From Cellulomonas aerilata (GTDB taxonomy: Bacteria > Actinomycetota > Actinomycetes > Actinomycetales > Cellulomonadaceae): DNA of 64,000 bases. Made by a program: the position numbers and the translations under genes. Shown piece after piece: positions 1 to 9,112 of this stretch. The stretch lies in assembly GCF_007991755.1 (NCBI RefSeq), contig NZ_BJYY01000013.1:310001-374000 (forward strand). The letters run 5' to 3'. Under the pieces are notes generated by a model. The model had not been told where the DNA came from. It saw nothing but the letters and a program-made list of their open reading frames with translations, and searched no databases. How positions within the stretch are numbered: position 1 is the stretch's first letter; the number at the start of each line of letters is the position of its first letter.

Positions 1-586
1 CGCCGGTCAGCAGCGGGTAGTGGGTGCAGCCCAGCACGAGCGTGTCGACGTCGGCCTCGCGCACCGGGTCCAGGTACTCGTGCGCGACGGCGAGCACCTC
101 GGGCCCGGACGTGACCCCCGCCTCGACGAACTCCACGAACCGGGGGCACGGCTGCATGGTCAGCGACAGCCGCGGGGCGATGGCGAAGGCGTCGTCGTAG
201 GACCGTGACTGGATGGTCGCCTTCGTGCCGATCACCCCGATCCGGCCCGTGCGGGTCGCGGACGCCGCCCGTCGCGCCGCCGGCAGGATCACCTCGACGA
301 CCGGCAGCCCGCGCCGCAGCGTGTACCTCTCGCGGGCGTCGCGCAGGACCGCCGACGACGCGCTGTTGCACGCGATGACCAGCATCTTCACCCCGGCGTC
401 GACGAGGTCGTCCATGACCTCCAGCGCGTGCGCGCGCACCGCGGCGAGAGGCTTGGGGCCGTACGGGGAGTTGAGCGTGTCGCCGATGTAGAGCAGCGAC
501 TCGTGCGGCAGCTGGTCCAGGATCGAGCGCGCGACCGTCAGACCGCCGACGCCGGAGTCGAAGATCCCGATGGGCGCGTCGTTCAC
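1..586 (-). CDS. murI: Glutamate racemase (3' end cut by window)
   Basis: Interconverts L- and D-glutamate in the cytoplasm, supplying D-Glu for peptidoglycan. The reverse-strand translation begins [20 protein letters not shown], the classic N-terminus. It carries both catalytic cysteine motifs, ACNSAS in the first half and GCTHYPLL near the window edge. The GTG start at 586 is chosen because a TAGGCT -10 box (599-594) ends exactly 7 nt before it, so the mRNA is probably leaderless. About 195 codons are visible; the C-terminal quarter lies outside. It follows clpS and DUF2017 on the same strand but appears to have its own promoter overlapping the DUF2017 stop codon. Confidence 0.95.
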   Translation of the reverse strand, partial: MNDAPIGIFDSGVGGLTVARSILDQLPHESLLYIGDTLNSPYGPKPLAAVRAHALEVMDDLVDAGVKMLVIACNSASSAVLRDARERYTLRRGLPVVEVILPAARRAASATRTGRIGVIGTKATIQSRSYDDAFAIAPRLSLTMQPCPRFVEFVEAGVTSGPEVLAVAHEYLDPVREADVDTLVLGCTHYPLLTG

Positions 587-593
587 GCGGGCG

Positions 594-599
594 AGCCTA
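594..599 (-). promoter_or_regulatory. -10 box of murI (TAGGCT), leaderless
   Basis: TAGGCT on the minus strand, followed by 7 nt and then the GTG start of murI. It overlaps the TAG stop codon of the upstream gene. No convincing -35 hexamer is visible. Confidence 0.6.
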
Positions 600-1391
600 G
601 TCGAGCCCGGTCCGTGCCCCGTCCGCGCCTCCGTCGAGGTCGGCCAGCAGCAGCGCCATGAGCGACTCCTGCAGCCAGGTGAGCGCCGCGTACACCGAGC
701 CCAGGTAGGCCCGGACCTCGGCCGCGACGATCTCCCGGGCCGGCCGGTCGTCGTCGACGTCGGCGCCCTCGTCCAGCTCGTCGGCGTCGTCCAGGGCCGC
801 CGCCTGCGCCTCGAGGGTCTCGTACAGCCGGTCCGCGTCCTCCTCCGTCCGCAGGCCGAGGCGCTCGGCCAGCACGAGGCGCACGTCCGTGAGCCCGGCG
901 GCCAGCGCCTGCGCGTCACCGCGCGGGACCACGAGGTCCTCGTCGTCGTCCGCCGGCAGGCCCAGCCGCCGGGCCCGGACGGCGTCCTGCGCGCCGTCCA
1001 GCGCGGTCCACAGGTCGCGCAGCCGCGCGATCTTCGTCGAGCGGAGGTCGGCGTCGGTGAGCCGGCGGAACTCCGCGGTGACCTCGTCGTCGTCCCGCGA
1101 GGCGTCCGGCAGCAGCCGCCGCACGGCCGGGTCGTCCGGCGGCGCGACGCGGCCCGTGCTCATCCGCAGCAGCACGGGCGGCACGCCGGGGTGCGCGGCG
1201 TCCGGGCCGCCGTCCGGGGCTCCGTCGGGGACCGGCCCGTCGCCGGAGCCCTCGCCGTCGGAGGCCTCGGCGCGGAAGCGCTCGGCGCCGAGCAGCTCCG
1301 CGACGTCGGCCACCACGGTGGCGAACACCTCGCGCTCGGTGCGGTCCAGCCCGGCGACGTAGTACCCCCCGGCCGGACGGAACGCGCGCAT
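597..1391 (-). CDS. DUF2017 family protein
   Basis: 264 residues, beginning [23 protein letters not shown]2017 proteins occur in actinobacteria next to clpS and murI and have no established biochemical role. The middle (about residues 45-75) is a Gly/Pro/Asp-rich insertion, and the C-terminal half is acidic and helical, ending in [20 protein letters not shown]. The ATG at 1391 shares one base with the clpS stop codon (TGATG), so the two are translationally coupled. The conserved linkage to clpS suggests a role around regulated proteolysis, which is inference. Confidence 0.85.
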   Translation of the reverse strand: MRAFRPAGGYYVAGLDRTEREVFATVVADVAELLGAERFRAEASDGEGSGDGPVPDGAPDGGPDAAHPGVPPVLLRMSTGRVAPPDDPAVRRLLPDASRDDDEVTAEFRRLTDADLRSTKIARLRDLWTALDGAQDAVRARRLGLPADDDEDLVVPRGDAQALAAGLTDVRLVLAERLGLRTEEDADRLYETLEAQAAALDDADELDEGADVDDDRPAREIVAAEVRAYLGSVYAALTWLQESLMALLLADLDGGADGARTGLD

Positions 1392-1684
1392 CAGCGGCCG
1401 CCCTGCTGGAGGGTGGCCCACAGCCCGAACTCGTGCATCGCCTGCACGTCGGTCTCCATCTGCTCGCGGTTGCCGGTCGACACGACGGCGCGCCCCTGCT
1501 CGTGCACCTGGCGCATCAGCCGCTCCGCCTCGAGAGCCGGGTAGCCGAAGTACGACCGGAACACGTAGCTGACGTACGTCATGAGGTTGACCGGGTCGTT
1601 CCAGACGATGGTCACCCACGCGTCGTCGGTCGCCGCCTGCTCCTCGACCCGCACGTCCTGCTCGGGGAGGGTCTGCACGGGCAC
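1391..1684 (-). CDS. clpS: ATP-dependent Clp protease adaptor ClpS
   Basis: Adaptor that delivers N-degron substrates to the ClpA/ClpC-ClpP protease. The core is plain: [20 protein letters not shown] (NDP...M loop), followed by [17 protein letters not shown] and [17 protein letters not shown]. The GTG at 1684 gives 97 residues, the usual family size. An upstream ATG at 1744 would add a 20-residue tail and overlap pncB divergently, so it is less likely. It is followed by DUF2017 with a one-base overlap. The region 1685-1742 must carry divergent promoters. Confidence 0.9.
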   Translation of the reverse strand: MPVQTLPEQDVRVEEQAATDDAWVTIVWNDPVNLMTYVSYVFRSYFGYPALEAERLMRQVHEQGRAVVSTGNREQMETDVQAMHEFGLWATLQQGGR

Positions 1685-1729
1685 CGTCCCACTGTAGGTG
1701 CTCCCGTCGACGGCTTCCGCGCGGCCCCC

Positions 1730-1735
1730 TACGGT
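1730..1735 (+). promoter_or_regulatory. -10 box of pncB (TACGGT), leaderless
   Basis: TACGGT is followed by 7 nt and the ATG of pncB at 1743, with no room for a Shine-Dalgarno sequence. A TCGACG hexamer 17 nt upstream is a weak -35 candidate. Confidence 0.6.
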
Positions 1736-1742
1736 GAGCACC

Positions 1743-3146
1743 ATGAGTGCTCCGGAGCCTTCGGCGCGCGTCGGCGGCACCGGTGCCGCACGGCGCGCCG
1801 CCCCCAGGACGGCGTCCGCCCACGGGTCGACCGCGCTGCTCACCGACCGCTACGAGCTCACCATGCTCCAGGCGGCGCTGGCGGACGGCACCGCGCACCG
1901 GCACTCGATCTTCGAGGTCTTCACGCGCCGGCTGCCGCCCGGCCGGCGGTACGGGGTGCTGGCCGGCACCGGCCGCGTCCTGGAGGCGCTGGCCGACTTC
2001 CGGTTCGGCGAGCCCGAGCTGGAGTGGCTGCAGGCGGAGAAGGTCGTCGACGACGCGACCCTGGGGTTCCTGGCCGACTACCGCTTCACCGGTGACATCT
2101 CCGGGTACGCCGAGGGTGAGGTCTTCTTCCCGCGCTCGCCGGTCATGGTCGTCGAGGGGACCTTCGCCGAGTGCGTGCTCCTGGAGACCCTCGTGCTGTC
2201 GATCCTCAACTTCGACTCCGCGGTCGCGTCGGCGGCGTCACGCATGACCAGCGCGGCCGTCGACCGGCCGGTGCTCGAGATGGGGTCGCGGCGGGCGCAC
2301 GAGCACGCGGCCGTCGCCGCCGCACGTGCAGCGGTGGTCGCGGGCTTCGCCGGGACGTCCAACCTCGAGGCCGGGCGCCGTTGGGGGCTGCCCACCATCG
2401 GCACGGCCGCGCACGCCTTCATCCTCCTGCACGACGACGAGGAGTCCGCGTTCGCCAGCCAGGTCGCCTCCCAGGGCAAGGGCACGACCCTGCTGGTGGA
2501 CACCTACGACGTCCGGCGCGGGGTCGAGGCCGCGATCGCGGCGGCCGGCCCGGGGCTCGGCGCGGTCCGGCTGGACTCCGGGGACCTGCTGTCCCTGGCG
2601 CAGGAGGTGCGCCGCACGCTGGACTCCCTCGGGGCGACGTCGACCAGGATCGTGGTCACCTCGGACCTGGACGAGCACGCGATCGCCGCCCTCGCCGCGG
2701 CGCCGGTCGACGCGTACGGCGTCGGGACGTCGGTGGTCACCGGGTCCGGGGCGCCGACCTGCGGGATGGTCTACAAGCTCGTCGCGCGCGCCGGGGAGGA
2801 CGGCGTCATGGAGCCGGTCGCCAAGGCGTCGGCGTCCAAGACGAGCTCGGGCGGCCGCAAGAACGCCGCCCGGCGCCTGGACGCCGAGGGCCGCGCCGAG
2901 GCCGAGGTGATCATCGTCGGCCGGGACGGCGAGGTCGCGGCGTGGTCGCCGGAGGAGCAGGGGCTGCGCGCGCTGCACGTCCCGCTCGTGATCGGCGGGG
3001 CGGTGGACACCCGCTGGTGCGGGGCGCACGGGGTGCACACGGCGCAGCAGCGTCACGGGCTCTCGCGCGCCGAGCTGCCCCGCGGGGCCCGCCGGCTGTC
3101 CGCGGACGAGCCGGCGGTCCCCACGGAGACGGTCACGCTGGTCTGA
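1743..3146 (+). CDS. pncB: Nicotinate phosphoribosyltransferase
   Basis: Converts nicotinate and PRPP to nicotinate mononucleotide in the Preiss-Handler NAD salvage pathway. 467 residues. Family landmarks are [15 protein letters not shown] near the N-terminus, [19 protein letters not shown], the [10 protein letters not shown] region, GTSNLEAG, the LDSGDL motif, and [13 protein letters not shown] with VYKLVA near the C-terminus. The ATG at 1743 is supported by a TACGGT box 7 nt upstream. Divergent from clpS; tandem hairpins follow the stop codon. Confidence 0.95.
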   Translation: MSAPEPSARVGGTGAARRAAPRTASAHGSTALLTDRYELTMLQAALADGTAHRHSIFEVFTRRLPPGRRYGVLAGTGRVLEALADFRFGEPELEWLQAEKVVDDATLGFLADYRFTGDISGYAEGEVFFPRSPVMVVEGTFAECVLLETLVLSILNFDSAVASAASRMTSAAVDRPVLEMGSRRAHEHAAVAAARAAVVAGFAGTSNLEAGRRWGLPTIGTAAHAFILLHDDEESAFASQVASQGKGTTLLVDTYDVRRGVEAAIAAAGPGLGAVRLDSGDLLSLAQEVRRTLDSLGATSTRIVVTSDLDEHAIAALAAAPVDAYGVGTSVVTGSGAPTCGMVYKLVARAGEDGVMEPVAKASASKTSSGGRKNAARRLDAEGRAEAEVIIVGRDGEVAAWSPEEQGLRALHVPLVIGGAVDTRWCGAHGVHTAQQRHGLSRAELPRGARRLSADEPAVPTETVTLV

Positions 3147-3158
3147 CCCGGGTGCGTC

Positions 3159-3216
3159 CCCGACCGGCGCCGGTCGCGCCGGTCGGGCCCCGGGTCGCGC
3201 CGGGGCCGACCCGGGG
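3159..3216. terminator. Tandem hairpins between convergent genes
   Basis: Two adjacent perfect inverted repeats: a 12-bp stem (3159-3170 with 3176-3187, 5-nt loop) and a 10-bp stem (3188-3197 with 3207-3216). They lie between the ends of pncB and the small membrane protein gene, so a bidirectional terminator is likely. No U-tract, as usual in such G+C-rich genomes. Confidence 0.65.
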
Positions 3217-3225
3217 CGTGCGGGG

Positions 3226-3381
3226 TCAGACCCGTGCCTTGCCTCGCCGCACGATGCTGAGGACCAGGCCGATCACGAGCACGGCGACGCCGATCCAGAT
3301 GAGGATCTTGGCGGCCTCGATCGCGACGCCGAGGATCAGCAGCACGACACCGACGACGATGATGAGCAACCAGCTGGGCAT
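3226..3381 (-). CDS. Small two-helix membrane protein
   Basis: 51 residues, MPSWLLIIVVGVVLLILGVA then a short polar turn (EAAKI) and a second hydrophobic helix (LIWIGVAVLVIGLVLSI), ending in a basic tail RRGKARV. It resembles the small DUF6131-type membrane proteins of actinobacteria, recognised by pattern only. The ATG at 3381 has a good AGGGAGG ribosome site about 7 nt upstream. The function is unknown. Confidence 0.75.
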   Translation of the reverse strand: MPSWLLIIVVGVVLLILGVAIEAAKILIWIGVAVLVIGLVLSIVRRGKARV

Positions 3382-3631
3382 GGTGCCCCTCCCTGTGTGA
3401 GCCCGCGCCGGATCTCGGTGCGGGCGGTCCGACGTGGGGAGCATGGCACCGCGGCGGCACCGGCCGCGCGTCATGGCTGGTCGCACGCCGGGTCACGGCC
3501 GGGGTGCACCCGACGGTGCCGTCCCGTCGGCCGCTCCGCCGCTCGGGTGTCCCTCCCGCGGGCTCCTACACCCGGCACCCGGCCGGACGATGGGACGGGC
3601 GACACCACACCGCCCGCAGGAGCTGCGTCCC

Positions 3632-3883
3632 ATGAGCACCGCCACCGCCCCGGCCACCCGGCCGGAGTTCGTCTTCGTGCGTTACGACGACGCCCCCGAC
3701 CGTCCCGACGGCATGCCCAGCGACCGGGAGCGGTTCGCGATCCACCGCTCGTGGCTGCACGCGCTCGACTCCGGCACCATGCCGGCGTCGAAGGTGGCCC
3801 TGCTCGACACCTGGGCACCCGGCTGGCGCAGCGACGCCGCCCGGAGGGTCTTCGCCGCCGTGCCGAGCCCGCACGGGCGGTAG
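3632..3883 (+). CDS. Small helicase-associated-domain-like protein
   Basis: 83 residues, start supported by GGAG about 10 nt upstream of the ATG. The stretch ALDSGTMPASKVALLDTWAP followed by GWR resembles the Trp-containing helicase-associated (HA) repeat, in which a short three-helix unit ends in LD..APGW. No enzymatic domain is present. It converges on the helicase gene at 4006-5814. The assignment rests on pattern resemblance only; its role may be nucleic-acid binding. Confidence 0.6.
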   Translation: MSTATAPATRPEFVFVRYDDAPDRPDGMPSDRERFAIHRSWLHALDSGTMPASKVALLDTWAPGWRSDAARRVFAAVPSPHGR

Positions 3884-3943
3884 GCGGGCCCGCTCGCCGA
3901 TGTCGGCCGCCGAGCCCGCCCGGACCCGCGGCTCCGGTCGGTG

Positions 3944-4002
3944 CGGAGCCGGCCGGGGCGGAGCCGGCCGGGTCGGAGTCGGCCAGGGGGAGCCGGCCGG
4001 TC
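3944..4002. repeat. 15-bp tandem repeat, four copies
   Basis: Four consecutive 15-bp units built on CGGAGCCGGCCGGG (units start at 3944, 3959, 3974, 3989), the last two diverged. They fill the gap between two convergent genes and end right at the helicase stop codon. Confidence 0.75.
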
Positions 4003-4005
4003 CCG

Positions 4006-5814
4006 TCAGCGCTTGCCGACGAACCAGGCGCGGACCACGGCGACCCGCTGCTCGAGCTGCTCGACGGTCGCCAGCGCGACCTCCGGTCCCCCGCTGCGCC
4101 GGCGCAGCTCGGCGTGGACCGACCCGTGCGGCTGCCCGCTGCGCCGTGCCCACGCGGACACCAGCGAGTTGAGCTCCTTGCGCAGCTCGGCGACCCGGCG
4201 GTGGTCCACCACCGCCGGCTGGGGCGCCGCGCCCCGGCCCTTGCGGGCCGTGAGCTGGTCGGCCTGACGCTGCCGCAGCAGCGTGGTGACCTGGTCGGCG
4301 TCCAGCAGCCCGGGCAGGCCCAGGAAGTCCAGCTCCTCCTCGGAGCCGACGTCCGCCCCGGTGCCGAACTCGCCGCCGTCGAACAGCACCCGGTCGAACG
4401 ACGCCTGCGCCTCCAGCGCCTCGAACGACCCCTGCGTGCCGTCCGGGCCGACGGCGTCCGGCCCCGAGTCGGTGCGGTTCGCCGCTGCGAGCAGCGCGTC
4501 CTCCGGGTTGAAGCCCTCGCCCTGCTCCTCCACGGTCAGCGGGCGGTCCAGCGCATGGTCCCGCTCCGCCTCGAGCGCGTTCGCGAGCTCGAGCAGCTGC
4601 GGGACGCTGGGCAGGAACACCGACGCCGTCTCCCCGCGCCGGCGGGCGCGCACGAACCGGCCGACGGCCTGCGCGAAGAACAGCGGCGTCGCCGTCGAGG
4701 TCGCGTAGACCCCGACCGCCAGGCGCGGCACGTCGACGCCCTCGGAGACCATCCGGACCGCCACGAGCCACCGGCTGGTCCCGGCGGAGAACGCGTCGAT
4801 CTTGTCCGAGGCGCCGTCCTCGTCGGACAGCACGACCGTCGGCGACTCCCCCGTGAGCCGGGCGAGGTGACCGGCGTAGGCGCGTGCGTCCGTCTGGTCG
4901 GTCGCGATGATCATGGCGCCCGCGTCCGGCACGGCCCGCCGGACCTCGGTGAGCCGCCGGTCGGCCGCGGCGAGCACGGAGGGGATCCACTCGCCGTTCG
5001 GGTCGAGCGCGGTGCGCCACGCCTGCGCGGTCATGTCCTTGGTGAGCGGCTCCCCGAGGCGGGCGCTGATCTCGTCGCCCGCCTTGGTGCGCCACCGCAC
5101 CTGGCCGGAGTAGGTGAGGAACAGCACCGGGCGCACGACGTGGTCCCGCAGGGCCTCGCCGTAGCCGTACACGAAGTCGGCCGCGCTGCGCCGGATGCCG
5201 TCCCCGCCGCGCTCGTACCGGACGAACGGGATCGCGGCGGTGTCCGAGCGGAACGGCGTCCCGGTCAGCGCCAGCCGCCGGGTCGCGCCCTCGAACGCCT
5301 CGCGGATGCCGTCGCCCCAGGACAGCGCGTCCCCGCCGTGGTGCACCTCGTCGAGGATGACCAGGGTGGGCGCGGCGGCGGTCCGGGCGGCGTGCAGCGC
5401 CGGCTTCATCGCGACCTGGGCGTAGGTCAGCGCGACGCCGTCGTAGTGGGCGCCGTGGCGGCCCTGGGCGTTGGTGAAGCTCGGGTCGATGCGGATCCCG
5501 ACCCGCGCGGCGGCGTCGGCCCACTGCCGCTTGAGGTGCTCGGTCGGCGCCACCACGGTCACCCGTCGCACGACGCCCGCAGCGAGCAGGTCCGTCGCGA
5601 TGCGCAGGGCGAACGTCGTCTTGCCCGCCCCGGGGGTGGCCACGGCGAGGAAGTCGCGCGGCGCGGCGGTCCGGTACTGCTCGAGCGCCTGCGCCTGCCA
5701 GGCACGCAGCTTCCCCGCGGTCCCCCACGGCGCGCGCCCGGGGAAGGCGGGCGAGAGCTGGGAGGCCGCGGCGGCCGAGGCGTGGGTCGGAGGCAGGCGG
5801 TGCGGGGTGCTCAC
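4006..5814 (-). CDS. DEAD/DEAH-box (SF2) helicase
   Basis: 602 residues. Predicted ATP-dependent nucleic acid translocase. Motifs in order: WQAQALEQYRTAAPRDFLAV (Q-type region), Walker A ATPGAGKTTFA, VVAPTEHLKRQW (motif Ia), DEVHHGGD (motif II, DEVH), LTGTPFRSD (motif III), then MVSEGVDVPRL (motif V) and QAVGRFVRARRRG (motif VI). A C-terminal extension of about 170 residues is acidic and then helical. The GTG at 5814 overlaps the DUF3039 stop codon by 4 nt (GTGA), so the two are co-translated. This pair is common in actinobacteria; the substrate is unknown. Confidence 0.9.
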   Translation of the reverse strand: MSTPHRLPPTHASAAAASQLSPAFPGRAPWGTAGKLRAWQAQALEQYRTAAPRDFLAVATPGAGKTTFALRIATDLLAAGVVRRVTVVAPTEHLKRQWADAAARVGIRIDPSFTNAQGRHGAHYDGVALTYAQVAMKPALHAARTAAAPTLVILDEVHHGGDALSWGDGIREAFEGATRRLALTGTPFRSDTAAIPFVRYERGGDGIRRSAADFVYGYGEALRDHVVRPVLFLTYSGQVRWRTKAGDEISARLGEPLTKDMTAQAWRTALDPNGEWIPSVLAAADRRLTEVRRAVPDAGAMIIATDQTDARAYAGHLARLTGESPTVVLSDEDGASDKIDAFSAGTSRWLVAVRMVSEGVDVPRLAVGVYATSTATPLFFAQAVGRFVRARRRGETASVFLPSVPQLLELANALEAERDHALDRPLTVEEQGEGFNPEDALLAAANRTDSGPDAVGPDGTQGSFEALEAQASFDRVLFDGGEFGTGADVGSEEELDFLGLPGLLDADQVTTLLRQRQADQLTARKGRGAAPQPAVVDHRRVAELRKELNSLVSAWARRSGQPHGSVHAELRRRSGGPEVALATVEQLEQRVAVVRAWFVGKR

Positions 5815-6179
5815 TTCCCGCCGGAGGACGAGCCGCCGGAGGACCCGGCACCGGAGCCGGCGTCGTCGTCCTGCGGGGGGCGCAGGCCGTTGTAGATCTC
5901 CTGGCAGATCGGGCAGACGGGGAACTTGTTCGGGTCGCGGCCCGGCACCCAGACCTTGCCGCACAGCGCGATGACCGGCTTCCCGGACAGCGCCGAGTCC
6001 ATGATCTTGTTCTTGCGCACGTAGTGGGCGAAGCGCTCGTGGTCCCCCGGCTCCACCTGCTCGGTCGCCTCGGTGCGCTCCAGGACGCTCGTCGAGGTGC
6101 CGCCCGTGGAGTCCGGCTGGGTGCCCGGCTGGGTGAACGGGTCGTCGGGTCCGGTGGTCGAGGCGAACGGCTCACTCAT
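5811..6179 (-). CDS. DUF3039 domain protein
   Basis: 122 residues. The N-terminal 45 are acidic and disordered. The conserved core reads FAHYVRKNKIMDSALSGKPV, then ALCGKVWVPGRDP and FPVCPICQEIYNGL. The Cys residues (CGK and CPIC) plus a His suggest a small zinc site. The tail is Gly/Ser-rich. The ATG at 6179 lies 7 nt after a TAGACT box. It is the first gene of a two-gene unit with the helicase (4-nt overlap), so it may be a partner or regulator of that helicase (inference). Confidence 0.9.
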   Translation of the reverse strand: MSEPFASTTGPDDPFTQPGTQPDSTGGTSTSVLERTEATEQVEPGDHERFAHYVRKNKIMDSALSGKPVIALCGKVWVPGRDPNKFPVCPICQEIYNGLRPPQDDDAGSGAGSSGGSSSGGK

Positions 6180-6186
6180 GGGCCCG

Positions 6187-6192
6187 AGTCTA
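6187..6192 (-). promoter_or_regulatory. -10 box of DUF3039/helicase unit (TAGACT)
   Basis: TAGACT, then 7 nt, then ATG; a leaderless start for the two-gene unit. Confidence 0.6.
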
Positions 6193-6292
6193 CGTCGAGG
6201 GTCCGACACCGCCGACGGTGCACCCACGACGCGGACAGGCTCGCCGCGCACGTCACGGGCCCGCTCCCAGGGCGGTCCGTCCGGGCCGGGGC

Positions 6293-6298
6293 TAGCCT
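6293..6298 (+). promoter_or_regulatory. -10-like box upstream of beta-helix gene (TAGCCT)
   Basis: TAGCCT about 60 nt before the ATG at 6358. Here a leader with a Shine-Dalgarno sequence (GGAGG, 6349-6353) follows, unlike the leaderless genes nearby. Confidence 0.4.
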
Positions 6299-6357
6299 GC
6301 GATGGTCCGGACAGGACCGTCCCGCACGGTCCCTGCGCACAGCCGATGGAGGCTCCG

Positions 6358-8118
6358 ATGCATCGTCGGACGTTCGTCCTCGGGCTCGCCGGCGTCGGTG
6401 CCGCAGCCTCCCTCCCCACCGCGCCTGCCGCCGCCGCCGCCGCACTGGCTACCGCGCCTGCCGCGGGCGCCCGCACCTCGGCCGCGCCGGCGCTCCTGCC
6501 GGTCGGGGCCGTCGGTGACGGGGTCGCCGACGACACCCAGGCGCTGCAGGACCTCCTCGACGCGTCGGCGGCGAGCGGCGCCGCGGCTGTCGTGCCGGCG
6601 GGCACCTACCGCTGCACGCGCAGCCTGCTGCTGTCGTCGGGCACGGCCCTGCACCTGGAGGGCGGAGCGCACCTGCTCAAGGACTGGGCAGCCCGCCCGG
6701 GCCTGGTGAACGCGTTCCTGCGCAACGTCGACTTCGGGACGAGGTCCGACCGGGTGAGCATCACCGGACCGGGCACCATCGGCGCCGTCGACCACAGCCG
6801 CACCGGGGTCGTGCTGGCCCTCTACGGCGACGACGTCCGGCTCCGCGACTTCACCATCGACACCTACGCGGGCGGTCAGGCGATCCTGTTCGCCGGCGAC
6901 CGTGGCCGGATCGACGCCGTCACGATCCGGGGCAGCGCCCCGGCCTTCGGCACCGGCGGCATCCGGATGTTCGGCGGCGAGGACTTCGTCGCGACCGGGT
7001 GCCACGTCGAGTCCGGTGACGACTGCCTGCAGTTCGTGCCGATCGGCGACCCGACGGCCGTCCTGCACGACCTGAGCATCCGGCGCGGCTCGTACGTCGC
7101 CTGCACCGGCGCGAGCTCGGCGAGCCGCTTCATGGTCGCCAGCCTCGAGTGGACGAGCGGCGAGGGCGGGATGACGTCCTCGGTGACGGACTGCTCGTTC
7201 GTGGCCTGCCACGGCTCCGGCGCCGATCGCGGCATCGTCGTGAAGAACACGCACAGCAGCGGGGCCATCGAGCGCGTGTCCTTCGTCGACTGCTCCGTCG
7301 ACATGGCCGGTGCGTCGGACGCCGACACCCAGGAGATCCGGATCCAGACCGGCGCGACGTCGACCGGCGCGATCCGCGACGTGTCGTTCACGCGCACCTC
7401 GATCACCCGCCCGGTCAACGCGACGCTGCGCATCGGTGGCCCGAACATCAGCGGCGTCACCTTCGACGGCTGCACGTTCACCGCACCCTCCGGCGCCGGC
7501 GCCACCATCGCGGTCGTCGACGCCGCCGACCGCGTGACCTTCCGGCGGTGCACCGTGGCGGCCGCACCGGGCAAGCGCCCCCTGACGGTCGGACCCGTGA
7601 CGCAGGTGACGGACCTGCTGGTCGACGGCTGCCGCTTCACCGAGATCCCGGACGGCGTGTGGGGGATCAACCTCGTCGCCGTCGACGGCGCCCGGATCGT
7701 GGGCACCTCCTTCGCGGCGGCCGCCGGGAGCACGACGGCCCGTGCCGTGCGCATCACCGCTGCCTCACGGCGGGTGGTGCTGGTCGACGACGACCTCACG
7801 GGGCTGACCAACCGGACGCCGGTCACCGACGCCGCGCCCGACACCGTCCTGCGGGGGAACGTCGGCGCGAGCACCGAAGCAGCCGGCACCGCCACCATCC
7901 CGCCCGGTGCGACCTCGGTGACCGTGCCGCACGGGCTCGCCGGGTCCGGTCGGGTGCCGGGACCGTCGCACGTCGGCGTGATGCCGGTCAGCGGGTCGGC
8001 CGCGACGAGCGGCTGGTTCGTCACCGCGATCACCGCGACGTCGTTCCGCATCGCGGTGCCGACTCCCCTGGGCCAGCCGGCCGAGCTCGCCTGGCGGGTC
8101 GACCTCACCCGCCGGTGA
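6358..8118 (+). CDS. Exported right-handed beta-helix protein (pectate-lyase/GH28-like fold)
   Basis: 586 residues. The N-terminus MHRRTFVLGLAG with an Ala-rich stretch is a probable Tat signal peptide (RRTFVLG). Next comes DGVADDTQALQDLLDASA, the start of the Pectate_lyase_3 fold, and many short coil repeats (SITGPGTIGAVDHS, GCHVESGDDCLQF, VSFVDCSVDM). The ESGDDC motif resembles the GDD catalytic segment of GH28 polygalacturonases. A C-terminal beta-rich domain of about 70 residues follows. Likely a secreted polysaccharide-active enzyme, with the substrate unknown. The start has GGAGG upstream; an in-frame ATG at 6346 overlaps that site and was not chosen. Confidence 0.8.
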   Translation: MHRRTFVLGLAGVGAAASLPTAPAAAAAALATAPAAGARTSAAPALLPVGAVGDGVADDTQALQDLLDASAASGAAAVVPAGTYRCTRSLLLSSGTALHLEGGAHLLKDWAARPGLVNAFLRNVDFGTRSDRVSITGPGTIGAVDHSRTGVVLALYGDDVRLRDFTIDTYAGGQAILFAGDRGRIDAVTIRGSAPAFGTGGIRMFGGEDFVATGCHVESGDDCLQFVPIGDPTAVLHDLSIRRGSYVACTGASSASRFMVASLEWTSGEGGMTSSVTDCSFVACHGSGADRGIVVKNTHSSGAIERVSFVDCSVDMAGASDADTQEIRIQTGATSTGAIRDVSFTRTSITRPVNATLRIGGPNISGVTFDGCTFTAPSGAGATIAVVDAADRVTFRRCTVAAAPGKRPLTVGPVTQVTDLLVDGCRFTEIPDGVWGINLVAVDGARIVGTSFAAAAGSTTARAVRITAASRRVVLVDDDLTGLTNRTPVTDAAPDTVLRGNVGASTEAAGTATIPPGATSVTVPHGLAGSGRVPGPSHVGVMPVSGSAATSGWFVTAITATSFRIAVPTPLGQPAELAWRVDLTRR

Positions 8119-8122
8119 CCCC

Positions 8123-8905
8123 CTAGAGGCCCTGCCAGGCCGGCTTGGACGCGTAGGTGCTGCGGAAGTAGTCGGCCAGCTGCAGCCGGCTCGCGGCCGC
8201 GTTGTCCACCAGCACGGTGACGTGCGGGTGGTGCTGCATGATCGTCCCCGGCCACATCGCGCTCACCGGGCCCTCCACCGCCTGGTGGACGGCCTCGGCC
8301 TTGCTGCGTCCGGTCGCCAGCATCACCAGGTGCCGGGCCGACATGATCGTGCCGAGCCCCTGGGTGAGGCAGTGCTGCGGGACCTGGGTCACGTCGCCGC
8401 CGAAGAACCGGGCGTTGTCCGCGCGGGTCTGCTCGGTGAGGGTCTTGATGCGCGTCCGCGACGCGAGCGACGAGCCCGGCTCGTTGAACCCGATGTGCCC
8501 GTCGGTGCCGATGCCGAGCAGCTGCAGGTCGACGCCCCCGGCGTCGGCGATCGCCTGCTCGTAGGCGGCGCAGGCGGCGGCCAGGTCCTCGGCCAGCCCG
8601 TCCGGCCCCTGGACCGCGCCGGGTGCGAAGTCCACCCGGGACGCGATCTCGGTCTCGATGACGTTGCGGTACCGCTCGGGGTGGTCCGCGGGAAGCCCCA
8701 CGTACTCGTCGAGCATGAACGCCGTGGCCCGTGCGAACGACAGGCCCGACTGGGTGTGCCGGCGCGCGAGCTCGTCGTACACCTTCAGGGGACTGGACCC
8801 GGTCGCGACCCCCAGGACCGCGTCGGGCTTGCGGCGCAGCAGGGACTCGACGGCGTCCGCGGCGAGCCGTGCGAGCTCGTCCGCCGGGGCGATCACGACC
8901 TCCAT
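8123..8905 (-). CDS. nagB: Glucosamine-6-phosphate deaminase
   Basis: Converts glucosamine-6-phosphate to fructose-6-phosphate and ammonia, feeding amino sugars into glycolysis. 260 residues, the normal length for the monomeric-type family. Landmarks are LGVATGSSPLKVYDEL, the catalytic Asp region FMLDEYVGLP, GIGTDGHIGFNEPGSS with the catalytic His, and MLATGRSKAEAVHQ. It ends 4 nt from the convergent beta-helix gene. No nagA is visible nearby, so it appears monocistronic. Confidence 0.95.
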   Translation of the reverse strand: MEVVIAPADELARLAADAVESLLRRKPDAVLGVATGSSPLKVYDELARRHTQSGLSFARATAFMLDEYVGLPADHPERYRNVIETEIASRVDFAPGAVQGPDGLAEDLAAACAAYEQAIADAGGVDLQLLGIGTDGHIGFNEPGSSLASRTRIKTLTEQTRADNARFFGGDVTQVPQHCLTQGLGTIMSARHLVMLATGRSKAEAVHQAVEGPVSAMWPGTIMQHHPHVTVLVDNAAASRLQLADYFRSTYASKPAWQGL

Positions 8906-9112
8906 CGGGCCACCGTCCCACGCGCGGCGAGGGCCGCGCCAATCGCCGTGGCGGGCCGCCGGGGCGGCCCGGCTCCACCCGCTCGGTCAGCGGCAGCACG
9001 TGCGGGACGTGAGGTGCGCGGCCTGCTCGCCCGTGGCGCCGACGTGGGGTGCGCAGCAGCTCGTCCCCGATCTCGTGCGGACTCCCGCCCAGCACGAGCC
9101 TGGTCGAGCGCG

